Source: CAYLPU01 sp964385635
GTDB lineage: Bacteria; Chloroflexota; Anaerolineae; B4-G1
Assembly (NCBI GenBank): GCA_964385635.1
Contig: CAYLPU010000036.1
Coordinates: 1-44,359, forward strand
DNA length: 44,359 nucleotides
Reading direction: 5' to 3'
Below the pieces are notes generated by a model, which was given only the letters and a program-made list of their open reading frames with translations, ran no database searches and was not told the origin of the DNA. The translations under genes were made by a program, and so were the position numbers. The first letter of the stretch is position 1, and each line of letters starts with the position of its first letter. This document shows positions 1 through 7,904 of this stretch, piece by piece.

Positions 1-377
1 TGCTAGGCAATTTGATCGCCAATGCCATAAACTACACCCCATCAGGAGGCGAGATCGCCGTCCGGTTGGGCACAGCGGAGGCTGAAGATTGCCAGTATGT
101 TACGATCACCGTCACCGATAGCGGGGGCGGGATTCCGCAGAACGAACTACCGCACATCTTCGATCGCTTCTTCCGGGGGCAGCAGTCCCGTGCATTGGCC
201 GTGCCAGGAACTGGCTTGGGATTGGCCATCGTGAAAGAGATTGTTGAACTACACCAGGGGCGGATCGAAGTGGAGAGCGAGGTAGGTCAGGGAAGCACTT
301 TCACAGTCTGGCTTCCCGCCGCAGTCCGGCCCCAAGAAGTAGAACAGCCGCCAGACCCGGCTATCACCGAGCCGTAA
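1..377 (+). CDS. Sensor histidine kinase, C-terminal ATPase part (5' end outside window)
   Basis: The frame is already open at base 3, so only the last 124 or so residues of the kinase are present. They form the HATPase_c domain. An N box (NLIANAINYTP) lies at the very start, the G1 box DSGGGIP about 35 residues later, an F box IFDRFFRG, and the G2 box GTGLGLAI. The protein ends with a short Pro-rich tail after the final strand (GSTFTVWLP). The fold binds ATP and phosphorylates a histidine that must lie upstream of the window. It is followed after 22 bases by a REC-kinase hybrid on the same strand, so the two probably belong to one signalling operon. The sensed signal cannot be told. The domain call is secure. 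Confidence 0.93.
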   Translation, partial: LGNLIANAINYTPSGGEIAVRLGTAEAEDCQYVTITVTDSGGGIPQNELPHIFDRFFRGQQSRALAVPGTGLGLAIVKEIVELHQGRIEVESEVGQGSTFTVWLPAAVRPQEVEQPPDPAITEP

Positions 378-399
378 CCGCACCACAACGGAGCAAGAC

Positions 400-1581
400 A
401 TGACCCCATGTATTCTGGTTGTTGAAGATGACACAGCAATGGCTGAGGGTATCTCCGACGTACTAGAACTGGCCAGCTACGACATCATGCTCGCTGCCAA
501 CGGGCAGGAAGGTCTCAAGCAAATAGCGCGGCGTAAGCCGGATCTGATCCTCTCAGATATTATGATGGGAGGTATGGATGGCTACGAGTTCTGCGAGGCT
601 GTACAGGCCAACCAGGCATGGGTTGACATCCCCTTCGTATTTCTGACCGCCAAGCATCGCCCAGAGGAGATACGACGCGGTAAACAACTCGGCGTGGATG
701 ACTACCTGACCAAGCCCTTCTTGCCAGAGGATCTGCTTGTGGTCGTACAGGCCAAGATTGAGCGCGCCAAGGTGCGACATGCCGTGGCTCAATCCGAAGT
801 CGCGACACTCAAGAACCAACTGGCAACAATGATCAGCCACGAGTTACGGACACCGCTGACGTACATCCAGGGCTACCTGGAGATGGTAACCATGGATCGC
901 GACACACTGACCGAGGAAGACCTGGTACTCTGCCTCAACGGTATCAAGGTGGGAAGTGATCGCCTGGGACGACTGGTGCAAGATATGCTTACCTGGTTGA
1001 CGCTCCGCACTGAGGGGGCAGCACAAGATTATCAGTTATTTTCCCGCGCCGACGGGCAACTGCCCGCGCTTCTGCACCAGGTCGTTAGCGATTGTGCCGA
1101 GACTGCAAATGCTCGTGGAGTGAAACTCGTCCTGGAAGTACCTCCATCGTTGCCACCCGTGCAAGTGTGCCGCGGGCAGATCGTGGACGTACTGCGGCGA
1201 CTGTTGGACAACGCGGTCAAGTTCTCCCTGGCGGAGGGCGGCGTGGCAAAAGTTGCGGCGATGGAAACACCTGAGGGAGTTCTGGTGAGTGTCCAGGATC
1301 ACGGAGTAGGGATTCCGGCCCATCGACTCTCCCACATCTTCGAACCACTGCACCAGGTCGACCGGGCGAGGCACGAACAACAAGGCGCGGGGATGGGGCT
1401 TGCCATCGCCCGCGCCTACATAGAATTACACGGTGGACGCATATGGGCAGAGAGCGTGCCCGGACAAGGTAGCACGTTCTACTTTGTGCTACCGAAGATC
1501 TCGGATGCCTGCAGCAGCGCCCTTTATCCCGACCAGACGCCGGTTACCGCTGCCTCAATGCACTCCTCAACCGTCCCGTAG
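400..1581 (+). CDS. Hybrid response regulator / histidine kinase (REC-HisKA-HATPase)
   Basis: A 393-residue soluble two-component protein. Residues 1-120 are a receiver domain: acidic pair D10/D11, phospho-acceptor D53 (in LILSDIMMGGMDG) and the conserved Lys in LTKPF. A HisKA segment follows with H147 in SHELRTPLTY. The ATPase domain has N271 in LLDNAVKF, G1 DHGVGIP, and G2 GAGMGLAIA, ending at GSTFYFVLP near residue 367. No membrane segment is present. The order REC first, kinase second suggests the kinase is controlled by phosphorylation from another kinase, possibly the partial one just upstream. The start ATG has GGAG about 8 bases before it. The last 26 residues are low in family similarity and lie in DNA that also encodes the end of the convergent gene, an overlap of 58 bases. 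Confidence 0.93.
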   Translation: MTPCILVVEDDTAMAEGISDVLELASYDIMLAANGQEGLKQIARRKPDLILSDIMMGGMDGYEFCEAVQANQAWVDIPFVFLTAKHRPEEIRRGKQLGVDDYLTKPFLPEDLLVVVQAKIERAKVRHAVAQSEVATLKNQLATMISHELRTPLTYIQGYLEMVTMDRDTLTEEDLVLCLNGIKVGSDRLGRLVQDMLTWLTLRTEGAAQDYQLFSRADGQLPALLHQVVSDCAETANARGVKLVLEVPPSLPPVQVCRGQIVDVLRRLLDNAVKFSLAEGGVAKVAAMETPEGVLVSVQDHGVGIPAHRLSHIFEPLHQVDRARHEQQGAGMGLAIARAYIELHGGRIWAESVPGQGSTFYFVLPKISDACSSALYPDQTPVTAASMHSSTVP

Positions 1582-2762
1582 CGCACCTGCAATCCCGTAT
1601 GGGAGGGTACGTAAGTGGCCCCTTTGGCTGATGGAGTCGCCAGCGTGCGAAAGCCCAGTTCCTGCATCGGAGCCACGACCACGCACATATCGGCCACCAC
1701 TCGTCCCCCGCTGTCCTCGACTGCGGCTACTAGTCCCTCTGCTCTGGCTTGCTCCCGTGTCTCCCGCGCTGTCGTGATCCACAACGGGGTCTTCACCCGT
1801 CGCCCGGCCAGCAGCCGCACCACCTCCGCGATCTCCTCCAGGCTCGCGTGCGGGCAGCCGCACCAGACCAGATCAATCCTATTCCCATGGACGTCGGAAT
1901 TGAGCGCAGCGTATGCAGGCTGCAGATCGTCTACGACTAGCGTCTCGTGGTCAGGGGCCAGCACGTCTGGCCGGTCGGCTTCGGGCGTGACCCCTGCGAC
2001 GTGATACAGCGGTACAGCGCCACTGGCCGCCATCGCCGCCCCCAACGCCTTCAAGGCGGCGTCGGAGTAGGAGAGAGGTAACCCCGCCCCCACCTCCAGG
2101 CCCACGAAATACGGCACGCGGTTGCGGGCCGCCTTCCCGACCAGGTACCCCAATGCCCCGAAGTCGGAGAGCGTGCGTACCGGACAACGCACGACCACCC
2201 GCAGCAGAGCACGGCGGTTCTCGTCCAGGTGCAGACCATAGGCAGCGGTGCGCCCTGTGATACCCGCGGCCAGCGCACTCGGCCCGCCCTCACGGTTAGT
2301 GCGTGCACCCAGCACCGAGTTGGCATAACTCACTGCCGAGGACTCCGCCCAGGCCACGTGCGCACCTTTATGGGGCACGTTACCCACCAAATAAGGCGTG
2401 CAGGTGCAGGTAGCACGCACACCCAACCGCTGGTAGGCCTCGATCACCGACAGTTGCCGGCGGGCGAACCTTTCCGAAAAGCCCAATTCCCGCCAAGCAC
2501 GCAGGTCCATCCCGGCCGGATTCAGCGTCGTGGGCACGCACACCCGTGCGGACTGGTCGGCCCACTCGCGCAAGAACTCAAGCCCTGCCTCTCCCAGGTT
2601 GCGGTAACTGACCCCCGCCACTTGCACGGAACCTACCGGCACCAGCCGGAGCGCACCATAAACCCGTCCCAGCGCGACGACGATTTCCATCGCCTTGCGC
2701 ACACCGGGGCCGAAGCCACCAGCCAGCATGGATCGCTCTTCGGCCGAAAGTTCCAATTCCAC
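1524..2762 (-). CDS. Aconitase X catalytic (large) subunit, AcnX / DUF521 family
   Basis: About 412 residues from a GTG start at 2762. That start sits 13 bases after the previous stop with AGGGAG 9 bases upstream. A longer start at 2825 would overlap the hydrolase gene and adds residues unlike the family. AcnX proteins are Fe-S dehydratases. Known members dehydrate mevalonate 5-phosphate (archaeal mevalonate route) or cis-3-hydroxy-L-proline. Family signatures are plain: ELSAEERSML at the N terminus, CTPYLVGNVP, ESSAVSYANSVLGARTNREG, CGCPH, MCVVVAP and the C-terminal SAKGATYVPSHTG, with Cys residues in three of these motifs. The small swivelling subunit (DUF126), fused in many bacteria, is absent here. 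The substrate is therefore open. It is the last gene of a six-gene run and converges on the hybrid kinase. Confidence 0.87.
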   Translation of the reverse strand: MELELSAEERSMLAGGFGPGVRKAMEIVVALGRVYGALRLVPVGSVQVAGVSYRNLGEAGLEFLREWADQSARVCVPTTLNPAGMDLRAWRELGFSERFARRQLSVIEAYQRLGVRATCTCTPYLVGNVPHKGAHVAWAESSAVSYANSVLGARTNREGGPSALAAGITGRTAAYGLHLDENRRALLRVVVRCPVRTLSDFGALGYLVGKAARNRVPYFVGLEVGAGLPLSYSDAALKALGAAMAASGAVPLYHVAGVTPEADRPDVLAPDHETLVVDDLQPAYAALNSDVHGNRIDLVWCGCPHASLEEIAEVVRLLAGRRVKTPLWITTARETREQARAEGLVAAVEDSGGRVVADMCVVVAPMQELGFRTLATPSAKGATYVPSHTGLQVRYGTVEECIEAAVTGVWSG

Positions 2763-2775
2763 CTGGCTTTGCTCC

Positions 2776-3855
2776 CTACAACGTTCCACGCCGGCACGCT
2801 TCGTGCAAGGAGAGGATCTCCTCAATCACGATCTCCCGGTTGCGCAGGTGTAACCGGCGGCTCTGGTTGCTGACCGAGAAGAGATAATGATCGCCCAGCA
2901 TGACGCACACCTGATCGCTGGTAAAGCCCAGTTCCTCCAAGAGTTCCAACATCGGTCTGACTCCAACCAAGCGGTCCTTATGGCCCAGCATGATGCGGAA
3001 ATGACGCCAGCGGCGGGACTTGACCTGACGGGGAATGGCCCCCATCGCGAAGAAGGTCTGTGCCAGCACGCCCTTAGGCGTGGTGTTGAATACGCGCACG
3101 TGCTCGGCTTTCACAGCCCGGCTGGCCGAACCGATGAGCATCCCGACAACGGAAGGGGCCAGCCTGGTCTTGAGCCATCCCAACATATCGCCGGTCGAAC
3201 CGGCCCAGATGCTTACGCCGAGCGCCTTGTAGAAACTCTTGCGCAGTGAGTCCTTGACCAACAGCGCGGGCGCAATCGCCAACCTGGCGACCTCATGCTG
3301 ACGCCAGCGGCTCTCATCCAGGTAGAACAGTGACGCGCCGCTCATCGAATGGCCAACGAGAGTGATAACGCGCAGGCGACGGGTCGCCCGCTGGCTTGAG
3401 CGTAGCCTCAACAACTCGATCCAGCACTCGACGGCAGCTATGCTCGCAGCCGAATCGCAGGCTTCGACAGCGGGTAACTCACTGGCGAAAGGGGAACCGC
3501 CAAAGCCGTTCACGTCGGCAGCCAGCGCAACCAGCCGGGGGTTGGCAGCGCATACCAAGGCCGGAATCTGTTCCCAGATGGCATGGTTACCGTCCCAGCC
3601 GTGTAGGAAGATGACGAAGCCCTGCGCTCGGGCCGTTGCCTCCCCGTAGTACCTTCCTCTGACCGCCACCTTCGGCCAAAACACCCGCCAGGCGAAATCC
3701 GCCAAACCGGTTTGGGCGCGGAAACGAGCAGCGCGTCGCTGGCCAATCATGCCAGCCTGAACAAGGTCATTGAGCGTGTACCCAGCACTGACGACCCCCT
3801 TCGTCGCTTCGCGCCGGGTCGGTCTATGTTCTCTGACCCAATCCCACTTGCCCAT
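2776..3855 (-). CDS. Alpha/beta-fold hydrolase
   Basis: 359 residues from the ATG at 3855, which lies 2 bases after the rsmI stop (TGA GA ATG). An upstream start at 3909 is possible but would overlap rsmI. The alpha/beta hydrolase core begins near residue 75 with the oxyanion strand GFVIFLHGWDG, followed by the nucleophile elbow VGHSMSG. A candidate acid lies in GHKDRLVG and the catalytic His in GDHYLFS near the C terminus. No signal peptide is present, so the enzyme is cytoplasmic. About 70 N-terminal residues precede the fold and may form a helical lid or tether. The HSMSG elbow suggests an esterase, lipase or thioesterase, but the substrate is unknown. Coupling to rsmI and to the AcnX gene (13-base gap) indicates cotranscription. 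Confidence 0.8.
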   Translation of the reverse strand: MGKWDWVREHRPTRREATKGVVSAGYTLNDLVQAGMIGQRRAARFRAQTGLADFAWRVFWPKVAVRGRYYGEATARAQGFVIFLHGWDGNHAIWEQIPALVCAANPRLVALAADVNGFGGSPFASELPAVEACDSAASIAAVECWIELLRLRSSQRATRRLRVITLVGHSMSGASLFYLDESRWRQHEVARLAIAPALLVKDSLRKSFYKALGVSIWAGSTGDMLGWLKTRLAPSVVGMLIGSASRAVKAEHVRVFNTTPKGVLAQTFFAMGAIPRQVKSRRWRHFRIMLGHKDRLVGVRPMLELLEELGFTSDQVCVMLGDHYLFSVSNQSRRLHLRNREIVIEEILSLHEACRRGTL

Positions 3856-3857
3856 TC

Positions 3858-4685
3858 TCAATTCCGCCCAACTTCGAGACTGAGTTTGTAGACCGCTGCG
3901 CGGTTCCAACCAGAGGCAGCAGCGATGCGTCGTGCAGCAGCAGTCCGTGGCACACCTTGCGCCAGCAGTTCACCTAGCGCAGCCTGCACCCGGCCATCAT
4001 CCCACCGCTCGCGCTCCTCCGATGCCCCACCGATAACGAGGGTGAATTCGCCCCGTGGCTCGACCTTGTCGAAGTGGACCCGCGCCTTAGCAACGGTTCC
4101 CCGCCACACTTCCTCGTGTAACTTAGTTAGTTCACGACAGATGGCCAGCAACCGGTCACCCAGCACATCCTCGATATCAGCCAGACTCTTGCGCAAACGG
4201 TGGGGGGCTTCAAAGAAGACCAGCGTGCGCCGCTCCTGCACCACCTCGGCCAGCAGCCCGCGCCGCTCGTTCCGGCGTCGAGGCAGGAAGCCCAGGTAGA
4301 CAAAACTGTCGCAAGGCAGACCAGAGACAACTAGCGCCGTCACAGGAGCCGAGGGGCCTGGGATGGGCACGACCGGATAGCCATACTTGACGGCAGCGCG
4401 GATGAGTTCGTAACCGGGGTCCGAAAGCCCCGGCATCCCAGCCTCGGAGATAAGGGCCACGTCGCCTGCATCCAGCGCGCGCAGCACTGTCTCCAGCTTC
4501 GTCAATTTGTTGCCCTCGAAGTAACTAGTGATAGGGGTCCCGATCTCGTAGCGCCGGGCGAGAATACGGGCACGGCGGGTGTCCTCTGCAGCGATAAGCG
4601 TGGCTTCCTTGAGAATCCGCAGAGCGCGGAGGGTAATGTCCTCCAGGTTACCAATAGGGGTACCGACCAAGTAGAGAGTGCCCAC
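3858..4685 (-). CDS. rsmI: 16S rRNA (cytidine-1402-2'-O)-methyltransferase RsmI
   Basis: 275 residues, the usual length for RsmI. It transfers a methyl group from S-adenosylmethionine to the ribose of C1402 in the ribosomal P-site region of 16S rRNA. The N terminus is diagnostic (GTLYLVGTPIGNLEDITLRA), followed by AAEDTR, the SEAGMPGLSDPG loop, the PGPSAPVTALVVSGLP motif and FLPRR, all typical of the tetrapyrrole-methylase fold. The C-terminal segment (RTAAARRIAAASGWNRAAVY) matches the small domain of full-length RsmI. It lies 60 bases after the KaiC-like gene and its stop abuts the hydrolase start. Confidence 0.97.
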   Translation of the reverse strand: MGTLYLVGTPIGNLEDITLRALRILKEATLIAAEDTRRARILARRYEIGTPITSYFEGNKLTKLETVLRALDAGDVALISEAGMPGLSDPGYELIRAAVKYGYPVVPIPGPSAPVTALVVSGLPCDSFVYLGFLPRRRNERRGLLAEVVQERRTLVFFEAPHRLRKSLADIEDVLGDRLLAICRELTKLHEEVWRGTVAKARVHFDKVEPRGEFTLVIGGASEERERWDDGRVQAALGELLAQGVPRTAAARRIAAASGWNRAAVYKLSLEVGRN

Positions 4686-4745
4686 AGGCTAACAACCAAT
4701 GACACAACCAACGAGGAACAGCCGATGACAAATCCCCACCGCCAA

Positions 4746-5483
4746 TTACGGCAGTGCCCGGTGTGAAGTGCCGCTGAGCAGTCCCTCACGCCCCTCAAAG
4801 ACACCCATGACCGTCAGGCCACCTGGGCCAATCTCATAACGGCGGATCCCCTTGTCATGGCTGGAGCCCCGCATCTTTAGCACTATGATGGCACGTTGCA
4901 TAGCGCTCTCGATCTCCACATAGCGTAACAGGATGATGGCATCCACGATGAACGAGAGCCCCCCCTTGTCGGCACGCCGGTACTCACCCCGTCCTTCCTC
5001 ACCCAACAGCATCGCCGTGACTCCCTCCCGCCGCAGGCCGTTCGCCACAGAGGTATAGATGTGGCGCAATTCCTGCGCGTCGTCGGTGAGACGGTTAAAG
5101 TGAGTGGCACTGTCGAGCACCAGCCGCCGGATGTTCGCCTCGAGGATCAACCGATTGAGACGACTGTCAGGGGACTCCAGACTGGCCAGGAACACCTCCG
5201 GTGAGGTGAACATCAAGTGCAGTTTCCCACTTGCCTCTAGTTCCTTCAGGTTCCAACCCAGTGCCTCGGCGTCACGGTAGAGAGAACTGGGGAATTCCTC
5301 AAAGGATATGAGCAGCCCCGGTTCGTCGTACTTCGTCGCGCCGTGGATGAGGAATTGGAGCGTCAGCGAGGTCTTGCCCGTGCCCGGTGCACCGCGTATC
5401 AACACCATCGAGCCAGGCAGGAAGCCTCCACCCAACATCTCGTCCAGGCCCTTAACACCAGTGGTCACACGTTTATCTGCCAC
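4746..5483 (-). CDS. KaiC/RadA-like single-domain ATPase
   Basis: A 245-residue soluble RecA-fold ATPase with one KaiC domain. The Walker A motif GAPGTGKTS lies near residues 31-39 after the opening motif TTGVKGLDEMLGGG. The Walker B strand is RRLVLDSA, and the domain closes with KMRGSSHDKGIRRYEI, which is typical of KaiC-like proteins. KaiC itself has two such domains. Single-domain relatives are widespread and mostly uncharacterised, with proposed roles in signalling or regulated ATP hydrolysis. kaiA and kaiB are not present, so a clock role should not be assumed. The gene lies 23 bases after the Pro/Thr-linker membrane protein and 60 bases before rsmI on the same strand. Confidence 0.9.
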   Translation of the reverse strand: MADKRVTTGVKGLDEMLGGGFLPGSMVLIRGAPGTGKTSLTLQFLIHGATKYDEPGLLISFEEFPSSLYRDAEALGWNLKELEASGKLHLMFTSPEVFLASLESPDSRLNRLILEANIRRLVLDSATHFNRLTDDAQELRHIYTSVANGLRREGVTAMLLGEEGRGEYRRADKGGLSFIVDAIILLRYVEIESAMQRAIIVLKMRGSSHDKGIRRYEIGPGGLTVMGVFEGREGLLSGTSHRALP

Positions 5484-5506
5484 GTTCTACCTCTCATCAT
5501 TGCTCT

Positions 5507-6208
5507 CTAGTGGTTCTGGGTAAACACCACATAGCCCAGAGCCGCACCACAATACCCGGGCATGTCAATCACAACCGCCTCCGAAATGGGAAGGTGGTCT
5601 TCCCGGTAGGGATCGTGGAGTTGCACCTGCACCTGCATCTGCTTCGGGTGACTGTCAAAGAACTGCTCCCACGCGGCCTGATGGCCGTAGACGGTGTTGA
5701 AACGCGCATCAGCGCCGGAGTTGACGACCATGTCGAGACCCGCTCCCCAGATATGCACCGGGTAGCCGATGAGAGGATTGCCGTCCAGGTCCTGCACTTG
5801 GCCCGCCACCCCAGTCCAACCACAGCCGTACTGTGGCGAATTCAGGGTTAGTTCATAGGTAAAAGGCCACGGGGAGCGCGTAGCCCGGGGGGTCGGGGTG
5901 GCTGTGGGCGGGAAGGTGGGAGTAGGCGGGAAGGTGGGAGTGACCGACGGTGTTAGCGTGGGCGCGGGCGTATCTGTGGGAGGTGACATGGTCGGGGTAG
6001 TGGTCGGCGTCCATGTGGGGATGCTTTCCCCTGGTGTGGGTGTCTCCGTAGTCTCCGGCAACACAGCGACAGGGATGGAAGTGGGAGGCGGGAAAGGATT
6101 GAAGACATCGAATGCGACAAGCCCGTAGAAGCCCACCAGACACACCGTGGCTACGAGCGTCACGATGGTCAGGACGTTAAAGAGCGCTGTTCTCCGATCA
6201 TCACCCAT
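5507..6208 (-). CDS. Membrane-anchored extracellular protein with Pro/Thr linker
   Basis: A 233-residue protein of unknown function. Residues about 10-32 form a single membrane helix (VLTIVTLVATVCLVGFYGLV) after a short charged cytoplasmic stretch. Residues about 40-112 are a Pro/Thr/Ser linker made of short repeats such as TPTFPPT. Residues about 115-233 form a compact domain (starting YELTLNSPQYGCGWTGVAGQV) that resembles a beta-sandwich carboxypeptidase-regulatory-like fold, with two conserved-looking Cys. That fold is an inference from pattern only. The protein is predicted to be tethered and to display the C-terminal domain outside. It is 27 bases downstream of the parvulin lipoprotein gene and 23 bases upstream of the KaiC-like gene, so it is likely cotranscribed. 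Confidence 0.75.
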   Translation of the reverse strand: MGDDRRTALFNVLTIVTLVATVCLVGFYGLVAFDVFNPFPPPTSIPVAVLPETTETPTPGESIPTWTPTTTPTMSPPTDTPAPTLTPSVTPTFPPTPTFPPTATPTPRATRSPWPFTYELTLNSPQYGCGWTGVAGQVQDLDGNPLIGYPVHIWGAGLDMVVNSGADARFNTVYGHQAAWEQFFDSHPKQMQVQVQLHDPYREDHLPISEAVVIDMPGYCGAALGYVVFTQNH

Positions 6209-6235
6209 CGCTTGATCTCCTTGCGGTAGCCTGCC

Positions 6236-7213
6236 TCAAGGGCTCGTATCGACGAAGCGCTGAACCACAGCCTGAGCCCACAACCCTTCGATCCAGTCTT
6301 GCACTGCCTGGTCCTTCAGAAGGCGTAGGTTCTCCGGGCTGACAGGGCGAGCCGGGTCGCGCTCGATGACCTGTATGATATGGTGGCCCAATGAACTGGT
6401 CACTACTCCGCTGAATTGACCTGGCTGCAAAGCAAAAGCAGCCTCCTCCACCTCAGGGGCCACCAGGATGCCCCAGGGGAAGAAGCCCAGGTCCCCCCCG
6501 CTTTCGCGGGTGCTGACATCCTGAGAATAGGCCATAGCCAGGGCAGCGAAGTCAGCGCCAGTCTGGAGTTGGGCCAGGATGCGCTCCGCCTCCTCAGAGG
6601 TGTCCACCAGAATATGGCGGGCATGGACGTGTTCTGCTGTCATCGGCACATCTTCGATAATGCGCTGTGTCATCGCCATCCCAATCAACTGCGTGCGCAC
6701 CTCCCGCCAAGCGTCCTCGTACGTCTCGCCCCACTCCTCCAGTTTAGCCCGGAATGGTTCCTCGCCTCCATTCTCGACGATCATTTCCCCCATATAGGCA
6801 TCCACCTCAGCATCGGAGATGAAGACACCCACTGAAATCGCCGCCTGCTCGGTCAATACCTGCTCGATCATCACATTGAGAATCCAGGCGCGAGTCTGAG
6901 CCAGATTTGCCTGCCCCTCTGGACTGCTGGGATCAATCCCTCGTGACAGCAACGAGGCCTCGTACCGCCCCAACTCGCGCTCATAATCGGCCAGGTAGAC
7001 GGGCTGGTCGTTGACCAGCGCAGCCAGGGGTGGCTCCGGTGTAGGAGAAGCGGGCATCACGGTAGCGGAAGGCAGGTCAGTCGGGGCCAAGTCCGCCGCG
7101 GTGCTCAATGGCACAGGGGTGGAAGGTGCAGATGTGACCAATGTGGGAACACACGCAGTTGAAACGAACAACAACGCCAACGCCACCAGTCTCCCTATCG
7201 TTTTCAAATCCAT
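6236..7213 (-). CDS. Parvulin-type peptidyl-prolyl isomerase lipoprotein (PrsA/SurA-like)
   Basis: A 325-residue exported foldase. The N-terminal signal ends in a lipobox (LLFVSTAC, Cys about residue 21), so the protein should be lipid-anchored on the outer face of the membrane. A Pro/Thr/Ser linker follows, then a SurA N-terminal-like helical region (residues about 65-190, containing LADYERELGRYEASL), then a parvulin rotamase domain starting at EHVHARHILVDTSEEAERIL with GGDLGFFPWG and GHHIIQVIER. Its role is to help exported proteins fold by cis/trans isomerising prolyl bonds. Start: ATG at 7213 with GAGGAGG 8 bases upstream. It is the first gene of the minus-strand run and has its own promoter. 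Confidence 0.92.
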   Translation of the reverse strand: MDLKTIGRLVALALLFVSTACVPTLVTSAPSTPVPLSTAADLAPTDLPSATVMPASPTPEPPLAALVNDQPVYLADYERELGRYEASLLSRGIDPSSPEGQANLAQTRAWILNVMIEQVLTEQAAISVGVFISDAEVDAYMGEMIVENGGEEPFRAKLEEWGETYEDAWREVRTQLIGMAMTQRIIEDVPMTAEHVHARHILVDTSEEAERILAQLQTGADFAALAMAYSQDVSTRESGGDLGFFPWGILVAPEVEEAAFALQPGQFSGVVTSSLGHHIIQVIERDPARPVSPENLRLLKDQAVQDWIEGLWAQAVVQRFVDTSP

Positions 7214-7237
7214 ACGATCAGCCTCCTCGTGAAGGCC

Positions 7238-7266
7238 ATTATACCCACAGCAGGGGTTTTATGCAA
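7238..7266 (-). promoter_or_regulatory. Sigma-70 promoter of the parvulin gene
   Basis: On the minus strand, a perfect -10 TATAAT (7243-7238) lies 17 bases after a partial -35 TTGCAT (7266-7261). The start codon is about 25 bases downstream of the -10. It probably drives the six-gene run down to 1524. Confidence 0.6.
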
Positions 7267-7276
7267 CCTGGGCGGC

Positions 7277-7305
7277 TTGCCAAAGCACCCACTGTCTGCT
7301 ACAAT
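7277..7305 (+). promoter_or_regulatory. Sigma-70 promoter of the histidine phosphatase gene
   Basis: TTGCCA (7277-7282), a 17-base spacer and TACAAT (7300-7305) match consensus at five of six positions each. The phosphatase ATG is 35 bases further on. It points away from the parvulin promoter. Confidence 0.65.
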
Positions 7306-7340
7306 TCCCACTGCCCATAAATGAAGCCACAGGAAGTCAT

Positions 7341-7904
7341 ATGGCACTTTTGTACCTCATTCGTCATGCCCACACACAGATGATGGGAGACGTGGCCAGG
7401 CGCTGGTCCCTTTCCGAGCAGGGTCAGCGTCAGTCCGGCGTCCTGGCACGACAGGATTTCTGGCGCGGGGTAGAATTGATCTTCTCGAGTCCCGAGCCTA
7501 AGGCCCTGCAGACAGCAGAGCCGGCCGCTCGTCGCTGGGGTATCCCCCTGGTAACTGCGGACTGCCTGCACGAACTACACCGCCCTCATCTGGTACATGA
7601 CTATGAAAAGGTCATCGCGCGCCTTTTCACCGAGCCGGAGACTAGCGTCGAGGGCATGGAGCCAGCAGCTCAGGCTGCCGAGCGCATCACTCGCTGCATC
7701 AAGGATCTGGTGACAGCGCGTCCTGAGCAGACATCTGCCGTGGTATCACATGGGCTGGTCTTGACCCTCTTCTTGGCGCAGTTGGAGAACCGCTGGCCGA
7801 CAATGACCGAATGGCGCATCGTGCCGTTTGCTGGGCTGGCAATAGTGGACACGACCACATGGAGTCTCACCAAAAGCTGGGCGAGCATCTTCCAAGCCTC
7901 CTGA
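7341..7904 (+). CDS. Histidine phosphatase family protein (phosphoglycerate-mutase-like)
   Basis: 187 residues, the size of small branch-1 histidine phosphatases. The catalytic motif is LIRHAHTQ with R8 and phospho-acceptor H9. The second Arg region reads FSSPEPKALQTAEPA, where the common RA(x)TA is PKALQTA. The distal His lies in VVSHGLVLTLFL. Such enzymes dephosphorylate small metabolites or proteins through a phosphohistidine. The substrate cannot be told from sequence. There is no signal peptide. AGGA precedes the ATG. The 3' end overlaps the next gene by 46 bases if the latter starts at 7859, which suggests translational coupling. Confidence 0.87.
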   Translation: MALLYLIRHAHTQMMGDVARRWSLSEQGQRQSGVLARQDFWRGVELIFSSPEPKALQTAEPAARRWGIPLVTADCLHELHRPHLVHDYEKVIARLFTEPETSVEGMEPAAQAAERITRCIKDLVTARPEQTSAVVSHGLVLTLFLAQLENRWPTMTEWRIVPFAGLAIVDTTTWSLTKSWASIFQAS

